64,000 nucleotides of DNA, taken from positions 180,124-244,123 of the forward strand of contig JANQQC010000010.1 of the NCBI GenBank assembly GCA_028285145.1, in the 5' to 3' direction. This document shows positions 52,121-60,090 of this stretch, one piece after another (position 1 is the first letter of the stretch; each line of letters opens with the position of its first letter). Made by a program: the position numbers and the translations under genes. The notes under the pieces are model-generated. The model did not search any database. It had not been told where the DNA came from and saw nothing but the letters and a program-made list of their open reading frames with translations. The stretch is from Hyphomonadaceae bacterium (GTDB taxonomy: Bacteria; Pseudomonadota; Alphaproteobacteria; Caulobacterales; Hyphomonadaceae).

Positions 52121-54055
52121 ATGCGCACACGATTGCTGATTGCGGTCTTTGGACTCCTTGCCGGGCTGGCCACGGCTCAGACACCCCCACCCATCGAAGC
52201 CTATGGTCAACTGCCTGTGGTGCGCGCCATGACGCTGTCTCCGAGCGGTAACAAGCTGGCCTACATCATGGATGATGGTGAGATGGAGGGGCTCGTCGTT
52301 TATGATCTCACCACGAACGAACAAACGGGCGTCAACACCACCCGCATCAAAGCGCGGGGCGTTCATTTCGCCAATGAGCGCTTTGTCATCCTCAGCGCTT
52401 CAGACACCAGGCGTCTCATCGGTTATCGGGGACGGCTTGAATACTCGGGTGCCTTTTCATTCGACACAGAGTCGAATGATGTCGAACAACTGCTGGTTCG
52501 CGCGGACGGTGTCTATCCGGGACAATCAGGCATAGGGCGTGTTGTTGGCCGCCTTAGCGGCGAGGACAGGCTCCTTATGCCTGCCTACTCTGGAGGTCAC
52601 GGTGCACAATCGCCGCCTTACAGTCTGTTCAAGGCACGTCTGGACTCCGGTCGCGGAAGACTGATCGAGCGTGGCCGGAACCATACCATAGACTGGTTCG
52701 TCAACGATGACGGCACCGTGCTCGCCCGTGAAGACCACAACAACAAGGACGATGTCTATTCGATCCTGACAAAGCGGTCCGGCAAATGGCAACCAGTTTA
52801 TCAGTTGGAAGACGCTGAGTTGCGCCCGTTTCATCTCGCCGGTGTGAAGGCCGATGAATCAGCGCTGATCGTCATCGACGACACCGCTGACGGGAAGAGC
52901 GAAGCCATATTCGAGCTCGCTTTTGACGGCTCATGGTCTGGACCGTTCTTTCTCGAGGACGGCAAGGAAATCGACTATGTCGTGACGGACTATAATCGCC
53001 GGGTCTTCGGTGTGGCTTATTCCGGTATGCAACCAAGTTACGCGTTCTACGATGAGGCGCTGACGGAGAAGTTCGAAGCTCTGCAGGAACAGTATCCACT
53101 CTTCAGCTTTCACATAGCGTCATGGAGTGACGACTGGAGCCGGGTTCTTCTGCAGATCTCCGGCGGTCGCGAGGCCGGCAACTACTACGTTTTCGAACCC
53201 GAAACTATGGGACTGGGTTTCGTCGCAAGTTCGCGCGAGATTGAGCGTGATGCGGTCGCACCGGTCGATACAATCGAGTACCCCGCCCGCGACGGTCTCA
53301 GGATTCCGGGCTTACTGACCTGGCCCATCGGCGATGGCCGTCGGGAAAACCTGCCCCTCATCGTGATGCCACACGGAGGACCCGCTTCATATGATCAACT
53401 GAGCTTTGACTGGATGGCGCAGTTCTTCGCCAGTCGGGGGTATCTTGTATTGCAACCCAATTTTCGCGGCTCCTCGGGCTTCGGATACCAATTCGAATCC
53501 GCCGGACACGGCGAATGGGGCGGCAAGATGCAGGACGACGTCACCGACGGTGTGATGGCGCTGATCAATGGCGGCATGGCGGACCCTGAGCGGGTCTGCA
53601 TTGTGGGCGGCAGCTATGGCGGCTACGCCGCACTCGCCGGTGGAGCCTTCACACCAGATCTCTACAAGTGTGTCGCGGCCATCGCCCCGGTCAGCGATCT
53701 GCCACGCATGTTAATTGACGAAAGACGGGATCACGGGCAGAATCATGGGGTTTACGCCTACTGGCAAATGGCCATCGGCGACGCCCGCGAACACCGCGAG
53801 AAGCTGGAGCGTATTTCGCCAGTCAATCACGCCGCCGCCTTTCAGGCCCCGGTCCTGCTCATTCACGGCAAAGACGATCTGATTGTCCCGATCCGCCAGA
53901 GCAAGCGCATGCGGTCAGCCCTGAGAGCGGCCGACAAGCCGGTCGAACTCATCGAGCTCAAAGGCGAGGATCACTGGCTCTCAACGCGAGAGACACGGCT
54001 CGAAACCCTGCGCGCACTTGATGCCTTCGTGACTGAGCATATCGGCGCGCCCTGA
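52121..54055 (+). CDS. S9 family (prolyl oligopeptidase-type) serine peptidase
   Basis: A 644-residue protein with a signal peptide (residues about 1-18, MRTRLLIAVFGLLAGLATA). The N-terminal beta-propeller region is followed by an alpha/beta hydrolase domain from about residue 395: the nucleophile is Ser498 in GGSYGGYAAL, the acid is Asp585 or Asp586 in KDDLIVP, and the base is His618 in EDHWLS. An HGGPASYD oxyanion segment is also present. It is a periplasmic or secreted peptidase of the S9 acylaminoacyl- or dipeptidyl-peptidase type. A GGGGGAG site 8 bases before ATG 52121 decides the start; the frame is open further back into the terminator. Confidence 0.93.
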   Translation: MRTRLLIAVFGLLAGLATAQTPPPIEAYGQLPVVRAMTLSPSGNKLAYIMDDGEMEGLVVYDLTTNEQTGVNTTRIKARGVHFANERFVILSASDTRRLIGYRGRLEYSGAFSFDTESNDVEQLLVRADGVYPGQSGIGRVVGRLSGEDRLLMPAYSGGHGAQSPPYSLFKARLDSGRGRLIERGRNHTIDWFVNDDGTVLAREDHNNKDDVYSILTKRSGKWQPVYQLEDAELRPFHLAGVKADESALIVIDDTADGKSEAIFELAFDGSWSGPFFLEDGKEIDYVVTDYNRRVFGVAYSGMQPSYAFYDEALTEKFEALQEQYPLFSFHIASWSDDWSRVLLQISGGREAGNYYVFEPETMGLGFVASSREIERDAVAPVDTIEYPARDGLRIPGLLTWPIGDGRRENLPLIVMPHGGPASYDQLSFDWMAQFFASRGYLVLQPNFRGSSGFGYQFESAGHGEWGGKMQDDVTDGVMALINGGMADPERVCIVGGSYGGYAALAGGAFTPDLYKCVAAIAPVSDLPRMLIDERRDHGQNHGVYAYWQMAIGDAREHREKLERISPVNHAAAFQAPVLLIHGKDDLIVPIRQSKRMRSALRAADKPVELIELKGEDHWLSTRETRLETLRALDAFVTEHIGAP

Positions 54056-54062
54056 GCGGGCC

Positions 54063-54908
54063 CTAGACGCTCTCGAAATTCGGAGCGCGACGCTCAACGA
54101 AGCTATCGACCCCTTCCTTGAAGTCTGGGGATGCAAAGCTCTCCTGCATTTCCGTATCGCCGATGGTCAGGGCCTCAGCAAAGGTCTGGAAGTAGGACGC
54201 CCGGATCTGGCGCTTCATGATGGCAACGGAACGCGGCGAGACATCATTCGACAGCATGCGGGCTGTCTCGCTCACATGATCCATCAGCCGCTCACCCGGC
54301 AGCGCCTTGTTGACCAGCCCAACCTTGTCAGCCTCCGCACCGAGAAACTTGCGCGCGGTAAACAACAGATCGAGCGCATGGGCCTCGCCGACAAGGCGCG
54401 GCAGCAGCCATGAGATGCCGTGCTCGGCGATCAGGCCGCGCGCCGCAAAGGCGGTTGTGAACTTGGCCTCCTCGGCCGCAAAGCGCAGATCGCAATAGAG
54501 CGTGAAAATCAGCCCGATGCCTGCGCAAGGCCCATTAATCGCGGCAATGATCGGCTTCGGGCAGGAAAACAGATACCCGAAGCGCCCTGGGAAATGCTCC
54601 GCGACGGCCGGTCCCGGCGCGCCCTTAAACAACTGGGTGCTGTCAGCCATTTGAGGCCCGAGCGAGCTTTCCCCGCCAGACGCTTCGATCTCCTGCAGGC
54701 CACCCATATCAGCGCCGGCGCAAAACCCGCGCCCCGCCCCGGTGACAACGATGCACCGCACATTATCATCCTTGGACGCGGCAAGCACAGCGGCTTTCAC
54801 CTCGTCCTGCATGGTCCCGGTCCAGGCGTTCAGCTTGTCCGGTCGGTTCAGCGTGATGGTTGCGACCCGGTCGGCGGTATCGACCAGGATTTCGGAATAG
54901 CTTGTCAT
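54063..54908 (-). CDS. Enoyl-CoA hydratase/isomerase family protein
   Basis: A 281-residue crotonase-fold protein. ITLNRPDKLNAW is the N-terminal signature, GRGFCAGADMGGLQ is the first oxyanion loop, and AAINGPCAGIGLIFTLYCDLRFAAEEAKFT is the second oxyanion region (shown only in parts). The Glu expected near the GxG segment appears as GLIAEHGISW. It hydrates or isomerises unsaturated acyl-CoA in beta-oxidation. The gene is 9 bases from the start of the HD-domain gene's stop and in the same direction, so the two may be cotranscribed. Confidence 0.9.
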   Translation of the reverse strand: MTSYSEILVDTADRVATITLNRPDKLNAWTGTMQDEVKAAVLAASKDDNVRCIVVTGAGRGFCAGADMGGLQEIEASGGESSLGPQMADSTQLFKGAPGPAVAEHFPGRFGYLFSCPKPIIAAINGPCAGIGLIFTLYCDLRFAAEEAKFTTAFAARGLIAEHGISWLLPRLVGEAHALDLLFTARKFLGAEADKVGLVNKALPGERLMDHVSETARMLSNDVSPRSVAIMKRQIRASYFQTFAEALTIGDTEMQESFASPDFKEGVDSFVERRAPNFESV

Positions 54909-54917
54909 GACCGCCTC

Positions 54918-55529
54918 CTATTCGGCGGCGACAGATGACTCGTCTTCTCGCAGGTACATGCTGTTCTTCGGCTTGGCGAACAACCGCTCAACCATAGGCG
55001 CGAAGAACTCCAGCGGCTCGCTGTCATAGTCCGCGTCGAAGGCGACCTGATCGTAGAGGTGGCAGAACTGGGCACAGTACTCGTAGTGCTCATGGTCCTT
55101 GAACTTGTCGCGCATGTTCCGGTCGAGGCCGAGATGGTGGAAGAAATAGTAGCCTTGGAAAATGCCATGATTGGCGACCATCCAGTGGTTCTTCTCAGAT
55201 ACAAACGGCTTCAGGATCGCGGCGGCGATGTCTGGGTGATTGTAGCTGCCCAGAGTGTCGCCGATATCGTGCAGCAGCGCGCAGACGACATACTCCTCAT
55301 CCCGGCCATCGCGATAGGCGCGGGTCGCGGTTTGCAGGGAGTGCTCCAGCCGGTCGACGGGAAAGCCGCCAAAATCGCCATCCAGCAGACGTAGATGATC
55401 AAGAACGCGCTTCGCTAGCCCCTTGTTGAAGGCCGCGCTGTTCGCCGCGATCATCTCCCAATCGTCAGCTTTGCTGTCCTGAAATGACTTAAAGTCGGCT
55501 TTCTTTCCGCCTGCCTGTCCGTCGGCCAT
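54918..55529 (-). CDS. HD domain-containing protein
   Basis: A 203-residue protein starting at ATG 55529, where an AGGGAG site lies 6 bases upstream. ALLHDIGDTLGSYNHPDIAA carries the HD metal-binding pair, with upstream His in RLEHSLQTA and later His in HHLGLDRNM and WMVANHGIF. These are the four positions expected of an HD phosphohydrolase. The substrate is unknown. It is read together with the enoyl-CoA hydratase gene and divergent from a TetR gene with an 18-bp operator-like palindrome in between, so the TetR protein probably controls it. Confidence 0.85.
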   Translation of the reverse strand: MADGQAGGKKADFKSFQDSKADDWEMIAANSAAFNKGLAKRVLDHLRLLDGDFGGFPVDRLEHSLQTATRAYRDGRDEEYVVCALLHDIGDTLGSYNHPDIAAAILKPFVSEKNHWMVANHGIFQGYYFFHHLGLDRNMRDKFKDHEHYEYCAQFCHLYDQVAFDADYDSEPLEFFAPMVERLFAKPKNSMYLREDESSVAAE

Positions 55530-55618
55530 CGTTTTCTCCCTTTTCATGGAGCATAGCGAACGCCAAGTACTGAACAAAGAAGTTTCTTTTCGGCCACTTT
55601 GGGGCCACAATACCATGT

Positions 55619-55636
55619 GAGCGTACGCTTACGCTC
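55619..55636. promoter_or_regulatory. Candidate operator of the TetR regulator at 55688
   Basis: GAGCGTA, CGCT, TACGCTC is a perfect 7-bp inverted repeat with a 4-base spacer. It lies between the divergent HD-domain gene (start 55529) and the TetR gene (start 55688), the position expected of an autoregulatory operator. Binding is inferred. Confidence 0.65.
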
Positions 55637-55687
55637 TTAGGTGAGTCGGCAGTTATAGCTGACCACCGAACATGGAGAGACGAGAAT

Positions 55688-56281
55688 ATGGCAACTGAAG
55701 AAACCAAGAAACGACCACGAGCAAAAAACGCCCGGCCCAAGATTGAACGGGCGGCGCTGAAGCTGTTCGTTGCTGACGGTGTCGATGCGTCTACGACCCG
55801 GGAGATCGCCGAAGTCGCAGGCGTCTCCGAGGGCGCGCTGTACCGCCATTATAAAGGCAAGGACGAACTCGCCATTGCCCTGTTCATGGAGACACACAAC
55901 CGGCTCGGCAAGACACTGGTCGAGGCTTGGTCACAGGGCGGCGATCTCGAAGACAAGGTCCGCCGCGCCGTCACGGCCTATTGTGCACTCGCCGATGAAG
56001 ACTGGCTGCTCTTCTCTTTCCACCTGCTGTCGATGAACCGCTTCCTGCCGCACGACAAACGCCGCGAGGATGATCCGCTCACGCTAGCGGAAAACATCGT
56101 CAAAGGCCTGATCGCCGAGAAAGAGATTCCAGACTGCGACCCGGCTCTGATGGCTGGCATGATGTTCGGCATCGTGTTCCAGTGTGCGCAGAACAAGGCC
56201 TACAACCGCCTGCCCGGACCATTCTCAGCCCATATCGAGCCGTTCACGCGCGCCATCGTCGCGGTCCTTCGACAGGAGTAA
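55688..56281 (+). CDS. TetR family transcriptional regulator
   Basis: A 197-residue protein. The N-terminal helix-turn-helix covers about residues 15-62: LKLFVADGVDASTTREIAEV, then SEGALYRHYKGKDELA. The rest is an all-helical ligand-binding domain. TetR proteins repress their own gene and neighbours until a ligand binds; fatty acyl compounds would fit the adjacent enoyl-CoA hydratase and acyltransferase genes, but this is a guess. The PlsC gene follows after 5 bases, and a GGAGAG site precedes the ATG by 8 bases. Confidence 0.92.
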   Translation: MATEETKKRPRAKNARPKIERAALKLFVADGVDASTTREIAEVAGVSEGALYRHYKGKDELAIALFMETHNRLGKTLVEAWSQGGDLEDKVRRAVTAYCALADEDWLLFSFHLLSMNRFLPHDKRREDDPLTLAENIVKGLIAEKEIPDCDPALMAGMMFGIVFQCAQNKAYNRLPGPFSAHIEPFTRAIVAVLRQE

Positions 56282-56286
56282 CTCCT

Positions 56287-57081
56287 ATGCGATCGTTCTT
56301 GTTTGCTGCAGCCTATTGGCTGTTGTCGGTTGTTTATGTCCTGGCGGCGCTGCCCATGCTGCTTCTGCCGGGGCGCGGACCGGTCGGCTTCGTGATCAAG
56401 AGCTACACGCGCGCCATGCGGCTGGCGCTGCGCGTGTTCGCCGGCATCAAGACGACGGCGCGCGGCAAGGACCGCCTGCCTGAGGGGGCTTTCATCATCG
56501 CCGCCAAGCATCAGAGTTGGGGCGACGGCTTCATGGTCTATCCGGAGGTGGACAATCTCGCCTTTGTCACTGGCGACCATCTAGAAAAGATTCCGCTGGT
56601 CGGCGGCATCCTGAAAAAGCTCGGCGCGATCGTAATCGATACATGTGGCGGCGGTGAGAAAAAGGCCGCCTCGCTCGCCAACGGCATGTCACGTGTGAAG
56701 GAAGAAGGCCGGCGCGTACTGATCTATCCTGAGGGGCACCTGGCCCCGGTTGGCTATCGCTTCCGCTACAAGCCCGGCGTCTGGCACATGCAGAAAGCGA
56801 TGGATGTGCCGGTCGTTCCGGTGGCGACAAATCTCGGCCTGTTCTGGCAACAGGAAGAGCACAAGAAGAACCCGGGCGAAGCCGTCATCGAGTTTCTCGA
56901 TCCAATCCCGCCCGGTCTCAGCAAGGATGACTTCATTGAGCGCCTGACGGACGCAGTTGAAACCCGAAGCGCCGAACTGATCGCGGAGGCACGCGGCACA
57001 GCCCCGGCCAAGAGCATCCTGCTGCCTGATCCTGATAAGGGTGAAATCGGCCAGCCGATCCCGGCGAAAGCCTCAGCCTGA
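56287..57081 (+). CDS. PlsC-type 1-acylglycerol-3-phosphate acyltransferase
   Basis: A 264-residue protein. An N-terminal helix (about residues 5-25) anchors it. KHQSWGD at about 74-80 is the HX4D acyltransferase motif with catalytic His75 and Asp80. IYPEGH with PVVPVA and a preceding GGGEKKAAS segment complete the family blocks. It transfers an acyl chain to lysophosphatidic acid in phospholipid synthesis. ATG 56287 has an AGGAG site 8 bases upstream and follows the TetR stop by 5 bases; it is probably in the TetR transcript. A close gene reads convergently after one base. Confidence 0.88.
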   Translation: MRSFLFAAAYWLLSVVYVLAALPMLLLPGRGPVGFVIKSYTRAMRLALRVFAGIKTTARGKDRLPEGAFIIAAKHQSWGDGFMVYPEVDNLAFVTGDHLEKIPLVGGILKKLGAIVIDTCGGGEKKAASLANGMSRVKEEGRRVLIYPEGHLAPVGYRFRYKPGVWHMQKAMDVPVVPVATNLGLFWQQEEHKKNPGEAVIEFLDPIPPGLSKDDFIERLTDAVETRSAELIAEARGTAPAKSILLPDPDKGEIGQPIPAKASA

Positions 57082-57082
57082 C

Positions 57083-57442
57083 CTACTCTGCCGCTGCCGG
57101 AACAATCGTCACGCTCTCACCGCAACCACAAGCATCGGTCTGGTTCGGATTCCGGAATACGAACTTCTCGTGCAGGGCCGTGGTCTCAAAATCGAGCTCA
57201 CATCCGAGCAAGAACAGCACGGCCTTCGCATCGACAACGATCTGCACGCCGTTGTCCTCCACCACTTCATCAAGCGGTTCAGGCGTTTCGGCATAGTCCA
57301 TGACGTATTCCATGCCGGCGCAACCACCATTCACGACGCCAACGCGCAGATATCCTGCGCCCTTTTCGTCCATGATGTCCCGAACGCGCGTCGCCGCAGC
57401 GTCGGAAAGGGTCACAATCTTGGGTCTAGGTCGTCTGGCCAT
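57083..57442 (-). CDS. A-type iron-sulfur carrier (ErpA/SufA family)
   Basis: A 119-residue protein. The three cluster-binding cysteines are visible: Cys42 in NGGCAGMEY, and the pair in CGCGES near the C-terminus (about residues 106-108). FRNPNQTDACGCG is the standard ending. Such proteins carry 2Fe-2S or 4Fe-4S clusters to apoproteins. It lies 4 kb from the sufD-sufS-sufT genes. ATG 57442 is where homology starts; the frame remains open upstream for 23 codons. The gene is divergent from the SDR gene at 57522. Confidence 0.93.
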   Translation of the reverse strand: MARRPRPKIVTLSDAAATRVRDIMDEKGAGYLRVGVVNGGCAGMEYVMDYAETPEPLDEVVEDNGVQIVVDAKAVLFLLGCELDFETTALHEKFVFRNPNQTDACGCGESVTIVPAAAE

Positions 57443-57521
57443 GTCCTTTAAGTGGAGCACACATCTCCTAAATTCAAGTGAACCAGCACGCTGATTCTCG
57501 GCACCCGTCACGGATTTTCAA

Positions 57522-58247
57522 ATGACAAAACAAGCCCTCATCATTGGCGTCGGGGCCCTTAACGGGCTCGGCGCAGCCCTCGCCCGCCGATTTGCAAAAG
57601 CCGGTCTCGAAACCGTCGTTTCTGGCCGCACGCAGGAGAAGCTCGACCTTGTCGTCAACCAGATACAGGACGCTGGCGATACGGCCCGCGCGGTCATTGC
57701 CGATGCCACTCGCCCTGACGATATCGCCGCCCTGTTCGAGGATATTGCGAGCAAAGGCTCTCTTGAGGCCGTCCTCTACAATGCCGGCAATAACGCGATC
57801 ATTCCGTTCGAACAACTGACACCAGAACAGTTCGAGGACTTCTGGCGGCTCGGCTGCATGGGCGGGTTTCTCACAGCCAAATCAGCCATCCCGATCATGA
57901 AAGCTCAGGGCTCAGGTTCCCTTATCTTTACCGGCGCGTCCGGCTCAATGCGCGGCCGGCCCAATTTCGTTCACTTCGCCTCGGCCAAAGCCGGCCTGCG
58001 CATGTTGGCCCAGTCGCTCGCCCGGGAGTATGGCCCGCAGGGCATACATGTCGCGCACGTCATCGTAGACGGCATCATTGATGGCGAGCGAGTCCGCGCG
58101 ATTGCGCCGGAATACATCGAAAGCCTTGGAGACGACGGCGCGATCGATCCGGATGAGATGGCCGAAGCTTTCTGGCAGGTTCACGCGCAGCCGCGTTCCA
58201 CCTGGACTCATGAACTGGATATTCGTCCGTTCAAAGAGAACTGGTAG
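57522..58247 (+). CDS. SDR family protein with Phe in place of the catalytic Tyr
   Basis: A 241-residue short-chain dehydrogenase. GVGALNGLGAALAR (residues 9-22) is a slightly altered nucleotide-binding loop, LYNAGNN is the NAG segment, and TGASGS holds the catalytic Ser. The Tyr-x-x-x-Lys pair reads Phe152-A-S-A-Lys156. A sub-branch of SDRs with this Phe and with a following GIHVAHVIVDG stretch is known. Reduction by the normal mechanism should be weakened or altered. It is divergent from the Fe-S carrier gene and convergent with the GFA gene. Confidence 0.85.
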   Translation: MTKQALIIGVGALNGLGAALARRFAKAGLETVVSGRTQEKLDLVVNQIQDAGDTARAVIADATRPDDIAALFEDIASKGSLEAVLYNAGNNAIIPFEQLTPEQFEDFWRLGCMGGFLTAKSAIPIMKAQGSGSLIFTGASGSMRGRPNFVHFASAKAGLRMLAQSLAREYGPQGIHVAHVIVDGIIDGERVRAIAPEYIESLGDDGAIDPDEMAEAFWQVHAQPRSTWTHELDIRPFKENW

Positions 58248-58269
58248 TCACCGCTTCTGCCGCCGACAG

Positions 58270-58674
58270 TCACTCCTGCGGCGGAAATGCTTCGAACCGG
58301 GCCATCCCGCCGAACGCCTTCACGCACTTGGTCTCATGCATTGTCCAGATCTGCGCCGTCGGCACAGCGGCGTCCGGCTCATCAAGGCTCTCCGTTGTGA
58401 TATCGATCAGGCCCGGCATCATATCCGCCTCGAAGAACAGCGTTGTTCCACAGACCGGACAGAACGACCGGCGCACGCCTTCCGAAGACTCAAACACCTT
58501 TACCGTAGACCGGTCGCAACTGACCGCCGCCGCCTCGAATATCGCCCAGCCCACAAGCGGAGCCCCGGCCGCTTTCCGGCAGGATGGGCAATGACAGACC
58601 GAGGAGAAATGCAGGTCTCCATCAACCTCATATCTCGCCCCGCCACACATGCATCCACCTGACAATTTCGGCAT
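58270..58674 (-). CDS. GFA family zinc-binding protein
   Basis: A 134-residue protein with the GFA pattern: GGCMCGGARYEV at residues 6-17, CHCPSCRKAAG in the middle and CPVCGTTLFFE later, i.e. two zinc sites. Members include glutathione-dependent formaldehyde-activating enzyme relatives; true formaldehyde activation is not assured. AAGGAGGG five bases before ATG 58674 decides the start. It is divergent from a TetR gene with a 21-bp palindrome in between, so it is probably the TetR target. Confidence 0.9.
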   Translation of the reverse strand: MPKLSGGCMCGGARYEVDGDLHFSSVCHCPSCRKAAGAPLVGWAIFEAAAVSCDRSTVKVFESSEGVRRSFCPVCGTTLFFEADMMPGLIDITTESLDEPDAAVPTAQIWTMHETKCVKAFGGMARFEAFPPQE

Positions 58675-58694
58675 ATTATCCCTCCTTGATTTAT

Positions 58695-58715
58695 AAACAA
58701 ACAGACTGTATGTTT
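58695..58715. promoter_or_regulatory. Candidate operator between the GFA and TetR genes
   Basis: A 21-bp near-perfect palindrome, AAACA-A-ACAG-A-CTGT-A-TGTTT, has one central base and a single mismatched pair. It sits between the divergent GFA gene (start 58674) and TetR gene (start 58743). It is the best operator candidate in the window. Confidence 0.7.
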
Positions 58716-58742
58716 CTTTTAGAGTCAACCGGAAATGCAATC

Positions 58743-59330
58743 ATGGCAACCAACGCCCAACGGTCCCTGGAATCCCGCCGCGCCCTGATCGACGCTGGCC
58801 GGGCGCTGTTTGGCGAGCACGGCTACGCGGACACCAGCACGCCTGCTATCGCAGCCGCCGCCGGTGTGTCACGCGGCGCGCTGTACCACCACTTCGCCGA
58901 CAAGCAGGCCCTGTTCCAGGCTGTTGTTCAGGACGCTTATGAAAGTATCGAGGCCGAAATCGAAAACTCGGCCTTCGATGCGGGTGATCCGCTGGAGGCG
59001 CTCATCGAGGGCGGCGAAGCCTTTATCAGCACGATGTCAGATCCGCTCCTGCGCCGGATCCTTCTGGTGGACGGCCCGGCCGTGCTTGGCGGCGAGGCCA
59101 TGCTCTCCATGGACAATGACATCACCACGAACAGCCTGCAGGAAGGCATAGAGGCCGCCCAGGAACTCGGCCGACTCCCGGCCGACATCCCCGCCGACGC
59201 CCTCACCTCAATGATGAGCGGCGCTTATGATCGCGCGGTGCTAGATGGCTTCGGAGCCAGCGAAGAGCGGCAGCTCGCCATCCGACAGGCCATCCGGTCG
59301 CTCTGGTTTGGGCTGTCCAAGCTCACTTAA
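58743..59330 (+). CDS. TetR family transcriptional regulator
   Basis: A 195-residue protein. The DNA-binding domain covers about residues 10-58 (LFGEHGYADTSTPAIAAA, then SRGALYHHFADKQALF). The C-terminal helical domain is of the AcrR type with no predicted ligand. The frame stays open for 53 codons upstream, but the family start and a GGA element about 9 bases upstream favour ATG 58743. The divergent GFA gene and the palindrome between them suggest autoregulation and control of that gene. It is convergent with another TetR gene, 68 bases away. Confidence 0.92.
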   Translation: MATNAQRSLESRRALIDAGRALFGEHGYADTSTPAIAAAAGVSRGALYHHFADKQALFQAVVQDAYESIEAEIENSAFDAGDPLEALIEGGEAFISTMSDPLLRRILLVDGPAVLGGEAMLSMDNDITTNSLQEGIEAAQELGRLPADIPADALTSMMSGAYDRAVLDGFGASEERQLAIRQAIRSLWFGLSKLT

Positions 59331-59398
59331 AGCAGGCTTTGACACATCAGTTGGCCGGGCACCCAGGCCCCAATGACAAAGCTTGTTGGAGCTTCCAT

Positions 59399-60007
59399 TT
59401 ACGAGTCCAGAATCGATGAAACAGCTTGAGCGCTCCGCGCGCCCATCTCGATAAGTGCCGCCTTCGTAGCACCCGACTTGGCCCTCGCCGAAAAGGCGAT
59501 CAGCGTGTTTGAAGCAATGCTCACAGCCACTTCTATTCGCGCCGCATCGCACGCCGGCGCGGATCGCAGGATCCGCGTGCGCATCAATTCATCCAATTGG
59601 TCAATCCCGAACTTGAGGCGAGCCTGTATCGCAGGCTCGTCCGCGCTGGAGGGAGCCGTTCCAAATACGAGACAGCCGGGCGCGACCTCCTCGTCGCGAA
59701 AGTAGATGGTCAGCATGGCTTCAAAGAAGTTGGCCAGCGCTGTGTTGAGATCGTCATCGGCATGGAGGGCCGGGACCGCTGTCTCAACCACCTGCGCGCC
59801 AAACGCATCCATCGCCCCGATATACATCGAAAGCTTGTTGCCGAACACACGGTAGAGGCTCGGGCGGCTTAAGCCCGTTGTCTCCGAGAGGTCGTCGAGC
59901 GAGACGGCAGCAAACCCCTTCGCCCTGAACAGCTCGACCAGAGACTGCATGGCCGTTTGCTTGTCGATCGTCGCTGGACGGCCCGGTTTACGTTTTACCT
60001 CAGTCAT
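59399..60007 (-). CDS. TetR family transcriptional regulator
   Basis: A 202-residue protein beginning with a basic tail (KRKPGRP). The helix-turn-helix lies at about residues 15-62: LVELFRAKGFAAVSLDDLSE, then SRPSLYRVFGNKLSMY. The rest resembles the C-terminal domain of TetR proteins near oxidative or electrophile stress genes. It is divergent from the DJ-1/PfpI gene; inverted repeats lie in the shared 83-base promoter region. It probably represses both genes. Confidence 0.92.
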   Translation of the reverse strand: MTEVKRKPGRPATIDKQTAMQSLVELFRAKGFAAVSLDDLSETTGLSRPSLYRVFGNKLSMYIGAMDAFGAQVVETAVPALHADDDLNTALANFFEAMLTIYFRDEEVAPGCLVFGTAPSSADEPAIQARLKFGIDQLDELMRTRILRSAPACDAARIEVAVSIASNTLIAFSARAKSGATKAALIEMGARSAQAVSSILDS

Positions 60008-60010
60008 TAT

Positions 60011-60064
60011 GTACTGTTTCGTATTTAATTATTGACGCTTCGACAAAAATGTTCGAAACGGTAC
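60011..60064. promoter_or_regulatory. Inverted repeats in the TetR/DJ-1 divergent promoter
   Basis: GTACTGTTTCGTA at 60011-60023 and TTCGAAACGGTAC at 60052-60064 are inverted copies with two mismatches over 13 bases. They flank the promoter between the TetR gene (start 60007) and the DJ-1/PfpI gene (start 60091), so a regulator could bind both and cover both starts. Confidence 0.6.
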
Positions 60065-60090
60065 GAAATTACAAGCGCAAGGAGCACGCC

